The translations under genes and the position numbers were made by a program. 10,174 nt of DNA from an uncultured Clostridia bacterium. GTDB lineage: Bacteria > Bacillota > Clostridia > Oscillospirales > Oscillospiraceae. Position 1 is the stretch's first letter; each line of letters opens with the position of its first letter. Shown here in pieces: positions 7,417-10,174 of this stretch. Below the pieces are notes generated by a model. The model searched no databases and was not told the DNA's origin. It saw only the letters and a list, made by a program, of their open reading frames with translations. The stretch spans positions 1 through 10,174 of the forward strand of contig CALBGG010000084.1 in NCBI GenBank assembly GCA_937893605.1, read 5' to 3'.

Positions 7417-7422
7417 TATAAT
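7417..7422 (+). promoter_or_regulatory. -10 element of the ACS-like gene promoter
   Basis: A perfect TATAAT with predicted start near 7429, giving a leader of about 32 bases. At 16-18 bases upstream there is no recognisable -35 hexamer (CACGTT occupies the place), which suggests the promoter needs an activator. Confidence 0.6.
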
Positions 7423-7460
7423 GTAAACAAAGGAAATAAGGTAAAAGGAGAACAAAACAC

Positions 7461-8201
7461 ATGGAACTGTATAACGCGCTTATCGAACACACCAACGAGC
7501 TTCTGGCAAAGGGCTCGCCCAAAGTTTGGCCGTATAAGGCGGGCAAGGCCTGGCCCGATCTCGGCTCGGCGGAGCTTGTGCTCCAGTCTGACGCGGCATA
7601 TGAGCTCGGCGCTCTCGGTTTGGGCTCTGCAAACTATATCTGCACTACTACGAGCTCCGAGCTCGTGAGCCGTGATGAGGTTCTGCTCTACGGTCCGGAC
7701 CTAAAGGCCATCAAGAAGGACGTCCCCTTTGCGCGTATAGTTCTGCTGCGCGTCGGCGTTCTCGAGGGCGAGGACGAAGAGGTCTACCGTGCGCTCAAGG
7801 ATATCGAGTTCTGCAAGTACCACGTATATCCCGAGGGCTACATGGTTCGCATGTCGCCGGAGAGCCACCGCGAACAGGTGCGTGTTTCCAAGAAGGCCAT
7901 AAAGCGCGGTATAAACTTTGAGCAGGTCGGCTATCGCTACATCGAGGCGTACAAGAAAGACCCCAACGTTCTCAACGTCAAGGTCATTTTCGTCACCGAT
8001 CCCACGCTCGACTTCAAGGCGATGCTTGAAAACGCCAAGAAAGCCGACGCTATTACCAGCACACTGACCCACATCATGGAGGGTCTGCCGACAGACTGCT
8101 CCGTCTGCCAGCTCAAGGATATCTGCGACGAGGTCGAGGGCATGAAGGAGCTCCACTTCGGCGTTGGCGACAAGGGCACGAACGCAAAGGATCACCACTG
8201 A
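7461..8201 (+). CDS. Stand-alone protein related to the central domain of acetyl-CoA synthase (CODH/ACS beta subunit)
   Basis: This is a 246-residue soluble protein. The stretch about 90-180, with RVSKKAIKRGINFEQVGYRY and NVKVIFVTD, resembles the middle domain of acetyl-CoA synthase (AcsB/CdhC), where a similar VSKKAVEAGL...VKVTIYT pattern precedes the nickel-iron A-cluster domain. The full enzyme exceeds 450 residues even in its short archaeal form. Here the A-cluster domain is absent and replaced by a short tail, GLPTDCSVCQLKDIC, with C213, C216 and C222, which could bind a metal or iron-sulfur centre. Other cysteines are C61 and C118. No CODH or corrinoid-protein gene is nearby, so acetyl-CoA synthesis by this protein is not expected; its function is unknown. 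The start at 7461 has AAAAGGAG at 7443-7450. It is transcribed alone and converges on the degV-family gene. The ACS relation is from remembered sequence resemblance, not a search. Confidence 0.72.
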   Translation: MELYNALIEHTNELLAKGSPKVWPYKAGKAWPDLGSAELVLQSDAAYELGALGLGSANYICTTTSSELVSRDEVLLYGPDLKAIKKDVPFARIVLLRVGVLEGEDEEVYRALKDIEFCKYHVYPEGYMVRMSPESHREQVRVSKKAIKRGINFEQVGYRYIEAYKKDPNVLNVKVIFVTDPTLDFKAMLENAKKADAITSTLTHIMEGLPTDCSVCQLKDICDEVEGMKELHFGVGDKGTNAKDHH

Positions 8202-8210
8202 TAACTAAGC

Positions 8211-8237
8211 TAAAAAAGACCGCCGATGGCGGTCTTT
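8211..8237 (-). terminator. Left outer hairpin, terminator for leftward transcripts
   Basis: AAAGACCGCC-GAT-GGCGGTCTTT with six A residues on its left, so on the minus strand it is a GC-rich 10-base-pair stem followed by T6. It would stop transcripts coming from the degV-family gene before they run into the ACS-like gene. On the plus strand only T3 follows (then CAG), so it is weak in that direction. Confidence 0.75.
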
Positions 8238-8239
8238 CA

Positions 8240-8274
8240 GCGTGTCAAAAAAGTCTTGTGACTTTTTTGCACGC
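8240..8274. terminator. Bidirectional terminator-like hairpin inside the element
   Basis: GCGTG (8240-8244), one bulged T, then CAAAAAAGTC (8246-8255) pair with GACTTTTTTG (8260-8269) and CACGC (8270-8274) around the loop TTGT: 15 base pairs. Its A6/T6 tracts are inside the stem, so it may act as a terminator in either direction or as a structural part of the element. Confidence 0.5.
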
Positions 8275-8289
8275 TTCAAAACACGCCAC

Positions 8290-8320
8290 ATTTTTTGTGA
8301 AGCTTTACTTCACGAAAAAT
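8290..8320. other. Internal hairpin of the element
   Basis: Arms 8290-8302 and 8308-8320 pair over 13 positions with one G-T wobble: core GTGAAG/CTTCAC around CTTTA, extended by A/T tracts. There is no free T-tail, so a structural rather than terminator role is likelier. Confidence 0.6.
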
Positions 8321-8333
8321 CTCGCTATGCTCG

Positions 8334-8364
8334 TCAAAAAGCCTGATAACTCAGGCTTTTTTGA
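8334..8364. terminator. Bidirectional terminator-like hairpin inside the element
   Basis: GCCTGA (8341-8346) pairs with TCAGGC (8351-8356) around TAAC, extended by A5/T6 tracts and TC/GA. It carries T6 on the plus strand and T5 on the minus strand, so it can act on transcripts from either convergent gene. Confidence 0.65.
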
Positions 8365-8471
8365 TGGCTATTTATCTAATTTGAGGCGGGACCTTGTCCC
8401 CCTCACACTCCCCCTGCTGCGTATTGAATTTGACTTGCTACGCCTAATTTTCTTAGTTCTTTGACAGTCTG

Positions 8472-8497
8472 AAAGACCGCCGATGGCGGTCTTTTTT
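8472..8497 (+). terminator. Right outer hairpin, terminator for rightward transcripts
   Basis: AAAGACCGCC-GAT-GGCGGTCTTTTTT: the same 10-base-pair stem as the left copy but with T6 on the plus strand. It would stop transcripts from the ACS-like gene just before they enter degV in antisense. It ends 2 bases before the degV-family stop codon. Confidence 0.85.
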
Positions 8498-8498
8498 A

Positions 8499-9368
8499 TT
8501 ATCTTCCCGCACCGAAGAAGAAAAGCGAGAGCATACCCGGTCCAACATGAATGCCGGTATACGGCTCGTGCATGGCAATGATAAGCTCCTTGGGCTCCGC
8601 TATTTCACGCACGAGCCCTGCGAGCTTCTCGGCGTCCTCGGGGCAGTCGCCGTGGCTTATAGCGACACGCTGATGCTGTGGATCGACAGCCTTGGCCTCA
8701 TATTCATGGGCGATGGCCTCGATGGCCTTCTTTCTGCCGCGGAGCTTTGAAAAGACTACTATCTTCCCTTCCTCATCACCGCGCAGAAGCGGCTTTACAT
8801 TCAAAACCGTGCCCACCATTGCGGCTATACCGGAAAGACGGCCGCCGCGGCGCAGGTGCATAAGATCATCGACCGTAAAATACTCGCACAGGCCGCTGCG
8901 GTCGGAGGCAAGGCGCTCGATAAGGGCGTTCATGTTAAGCCCCTCGTCACGGTAGTCGGCAGCCTTCATGGCAAGCAGGCCTATGCCGAGACCGGCACCC
9001 ATGGAATCGAACACCTCGATGCGCCGCTCGGGATATTTATCGCGCAGCTCCTCGGCCGCCAAACGTCCTGCATTGAACGTTCCGCTGATGCCGGAGGAAA
9101 TGCTTATATAGACAATATCGTTGCCCTTAGAAAGCTCCGTTCCAAACGCTTCGGCAATATCGTGAGAATTTGTCATGCTCGTGCGCACCTCGGCCTTGGC
9201 GCGGAGCATATCATAAAACTCGTGACCGTCAAAATCTTCGGGAACAGACGGGCACTTTATTATCTTTCCGCCCAGCTCATAGCTGCACGGGATAACATGA
9301 ATATTAAGCTCCTCGATCTTTGCAGCCGGAATATTGGCCGCAGAATCGGTGAATACCGCAATTGACAT
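8499..9368 (-). CDS. DegV family protein (fatty-acid binding)
   Basis: This is a 289-residue cytosolic DegV protein. Members bind a long-chain fatty acid; in Firmicutes, FakB-type members present it to the kinase FakA for phosphorylation and entry into phospholipid synthesis. Visible motifs are TDSAANIP (7-14), the TS pair at 63-64, SSGISGTF (91-98), DSMGAGLGIG (121-130), DDLMHLRRGGRLSG (167-180), LNVKPLL (189-195) and the C-terminal VGPGMLSLFFFG (275-286). Length is typical. Of two adjacent start codons, ATG 9368 is preferred: GGAGG at 9379-9375 is 6 bases from it but only 3 from ATG 9371. No fakA is in the window, so whether it is a FakB proper is open. It is transcribed alone, converging on the ACS-like gene. 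Confidence 0.93.
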   Translation of the reverse strand: MSIAVFTDSAANIPAAKIEELNIHVIPCSYELGGKIIKCPSVPEDFDGHEFYDMLRAKAEVRTSMTNSHDIAEAFGTELSKGNDIVYISISSGISGTFNAGRLAAEELRDKYPERRIEVFDSMGAGLGIGLLAMKAADYRDEGLNMNALIERLASDRSGLCEYFTVDDLMHLRRGGRLSGIAAMVGTVLNVKPLLRGDEEGKIVVFSKLRGRKKAIEAIAHEYEAKAVDPQHQRVAISHGDCPEDAEKLAGLVREIAEPKELIIAMHEPYTGIHVGPGMLSLFFFGAGR

Positions 9369-9418
9369 CATAAACCTCCGAGTGTAGAAGATACGACGCG
9401 TATCTAATATGTTATATT

Positions 9419-9447
9419 ATATTAACGCATTTTTCTCATTAAGTAAA
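9419..9447 (-). promoter_or_regulatory. Possible promoter of the degV-family gene
   Basis: On the minus strand TTTACT (9447-9442) and TAATAT (9424-9419) are 17 bases apart; an overlapping perfect TATAAT lies at 9421-9416, but then with a 20-base spacer. The region 9401-9480 is strongly AT-rich. Neither arrangement is a clean consensus, so this is tentative. Confidence 0.35.
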
Positions 9448-9483
9448 TACCTTTGTCTAAATAATAATGAATATTATATTTTC

Positions 9484-9512
9484 TTGTCACGCCCCCGATT
9501 TAGTGCTATAAT
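9484..9512 (+). promoter_or_regulatory. Strong sigma-A promoter of the DUF1836 gene
   Basis: TTGTCA (9484-9489), 17-base spacer, perfect TATAAT (9507-9512), with the extended -10 TGC directly before it (9504-9506). Predicted start is near 9519, giving a leader of about 31 bases. Confidence 0.82.
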
Positions 9513-9536
9513 GTATTAAGTATACCATAGTTGACG

Positions 9537-9542
9537 GGAGGT
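9537..9542 (+). promoter_or_regulatory. Ribosome binding site that points to an AUA start
   Basis: GGAGGT (9537-9542, with G9536 giving GGGAGGT) is a near-perfect Shine-Dalgarno. Seven bases further on is ATA at 9550. No ATG, GTG or TTG in the DUF1836 frame occurs within usable distance; the first is ATG 9655, 112 bases away. Confidence 0.7.
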
Positions 9543-9549
9543 ACGACTT

Positions 9550-10152
9550 ATATATAACAGCAGGCTTATCGCAGCAAAGCTGCGCAGATGGGATAAATAT
9601 ATCACACGCTTTTCGCTCCCGTCATGGGACGAGCTTCCCGACTTCGACCTCTACATGGATCAGGTCATATCACTTGTAGCTAAGTTTCTTGACCTGTTCC
9701 CGCACACTCCGGGCAGCGACCCTATCATCACGCCGAGCACAATCAACAACTACGTCCGCATGAAGATCATGCCCGCTCCGGTGAAGAAAAGATACACGAG
9801 GATACATCTTGCATATCTTATTATGATATGCACGCTCAAGCAGAGCCTGAGCATATCGGTCGTCAGCAAGATCATACCCATGAACATATCAGTGGATGAG
9901 GTCAGAGGTATATACGACGATTTCGTCATGCGCCACCGCAGCCTGTGCCGCCTGTGCACAGAGCAGGTAAAGCAGCTCGCCGTCGATGTATTTGATCCGA
10001 ACCGCAAGGATAACGCCGCGGTAAAGCATCTCGTCGTTGAGTCGGCAATATATTCGCATTTGTATAAGCTGCTTACGGAAAAGATCGTCGCGCTGGCCAT
10101 TGAGCCGAAGCTCGAAGAGGAATCTGAAACGCAGTCCGAAAAAAACGAATAA
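9550..10152 (+). CDS. DUF1836 family protein, probably starting at AUA
   Basis: This 200-residue protein belongs to DUF1836, a Firmicutes family with a MerR-like winged-helix N-terminal half, presumed to be a DNA-binding regulator; its targets are unknown. Family-like features are the N-terminal LPSWDELPDFDLYMDQVI (23-40), the helix-turn-helix region with TPSTINNYVRMKIMPAPVKKRY (61-82), and a helical C-terminal half ending in a charged Glu-rich tail. Starting at ATG 9655 would give only 165 residues and lose the LPxWxELPDxxLYMDQV segment that normally begins this family. The frame stays open back to a stop at 9532-9534, and the only well-placed initiation site is ATA 9550, 7 bases after GGGAGGT. 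A sequencing error or mutation of an ATG is the alternative. Four cysteine-bearing positions around SLCRLCTEQ (about 134-142) are of note but not a clear metal site. Confidence 0.82.
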   Translation: MYNSRLIAAKLRRWDKYITRFSLPSWDELPDFDLYMDQVISLVAKFLDLFPHTPGSDPIITPSTINNYVRMKIMPAPVKKRYTRIHLAYLIMICTLKQSLSISVVSKIIPMNISVDEVRGIYDDFVMRHRSLCRLCTEQVKQLAVDVFDPNRKDNAAVKHLVVESAIYSHLYKLLTEKIVALAIEPKLEEESETQSEKNE

Positions 10153-10174
10153 GCAGATATCCCGAGTGCAGTGC

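Larger units (their letters stand above)
8211..8498. repeat. Hairpin-rich intergenic element with ~42-base imperfect terminal inverted repeats
   Basis: Bases 8211-8252 match the reverse complement of 8457-8498 at 36 of 42 positions. The outer 30 bases (TAAAAAAGACCGCC, 3-base loop, GGCGGTCTTTCAG) are identical except for the three loop bases. Each terminal repeat is itself a 10-base-pair hairpin. Between them are at least three more hairpins (8240-8274, 8290-8320, 8334-8364), a small GGGAC-CTT-GTCCC at 8388-8400, and GCGTA/TACGC at 8419-8443. The element begins 9 bases after the ACS-like stop and ends exactly at the base before the degV-family stop. Both ends are TA, which could be a target-site duplication of a Tc1/mariner-type miniature element, or simply part of the inverted repeat. 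I find no credible gene in it; a 68-codon open frame at 8258-8464 runs through the hairpins. Confidence 0.75.

Noticed and set aside
8258..8464. Open frame of 68 codons between the ACS-like and degV genes
   Set aside because: It runs through three perfect hairpins of the inverted-repeat element, has no Shine-Dalgarno, and has no credible domain; best read as part of the element.
8215..8493. The two 23-base hairpins as direct repeats of a CRISPR-like array
   Set aside because: Only two copies, 256 bases apart, each with terminator features; the flanks match as inverted, not direct, repeats.
9541..9580. Start of the DUF1836 gene at CTG 9580 or ATC 9568
   Set aside because: Both are in frame but lie 25 or more bases after the Shine-Dalgarno, whereas ATA 9550 is at the ideal 7-base distance.

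Overview
The window looks like chromosomal DNA of a moderately GC-rich low-GC-phylum anaerobe, most likely class Clostridia (Oscillospiraceae/Ruminococcaceae-like). The reasons are strong AGGAGG-type ribosome binding sites, sigma-A type promoters, and a Firmicutes-flavoured gene set: DegV, DUF1836, MgtE, a YdjG/H/I-type cluster, and an orphan domain related to acetyl-CoA synthase. No species can be named from the sequence alone. There are no rRNA or tRNA genes, CRISPR arrays or transposase genes in it.

Layout. Bases 3-281 form a compact gene-free element with near-perfect 26-base terminal inverted repeats that can fold into a three-way junction. Bases 300-3923 (minus strand) are a probable operon read in the order S-adenosylhomocysteine hydrolase (ahcY), magnesium transporter (mgtE), AEC-family permease. 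A back-to-back promoter pair at about 3962-4014 drives this operon leftward and a three-gene envelope module rightward (4082-7289). That module is an SPFH-domain protein with two zinc ribbons, a membrane-anchored double zinc-ribbon protein, and a secreted/anchored TPM-domain protein. It corresponds to the ydjI, ydjG and ydjH genes that sit beside pspA in Bacillus subtilis, but no pspA is present here. A terminator at 7308-7342 closes it.

Next is a single gene (7461-8201) for a stand-alone protein resembling the central domain of acetyl-CoA synthase. Its promoter lacks a -35 box and carries a CRP/FNR-like palindrome centred 41.5 bases before the predicted transcription start. This gene converges on a degV-family gene (8499-9368, minus). 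Between them lies a second gene-free element, 8211-8498, with about 42-base imperfect terminal inverted repeats and several internal hairpins. Its two outer hairpins act as terminators in opposite, outward-reading directions. Divergent from degV, a DUF1836 gene (9550-10152) has an excellent promoter and ribosome binding site but apparently starts at an AUA codon.

The best candidates for something undescribed are the two structured, inverted-repeat-bounded intergenic elements, the orphan ACS-like protein with its CRP-like site, and the AUA start of the DUF1836 gene.
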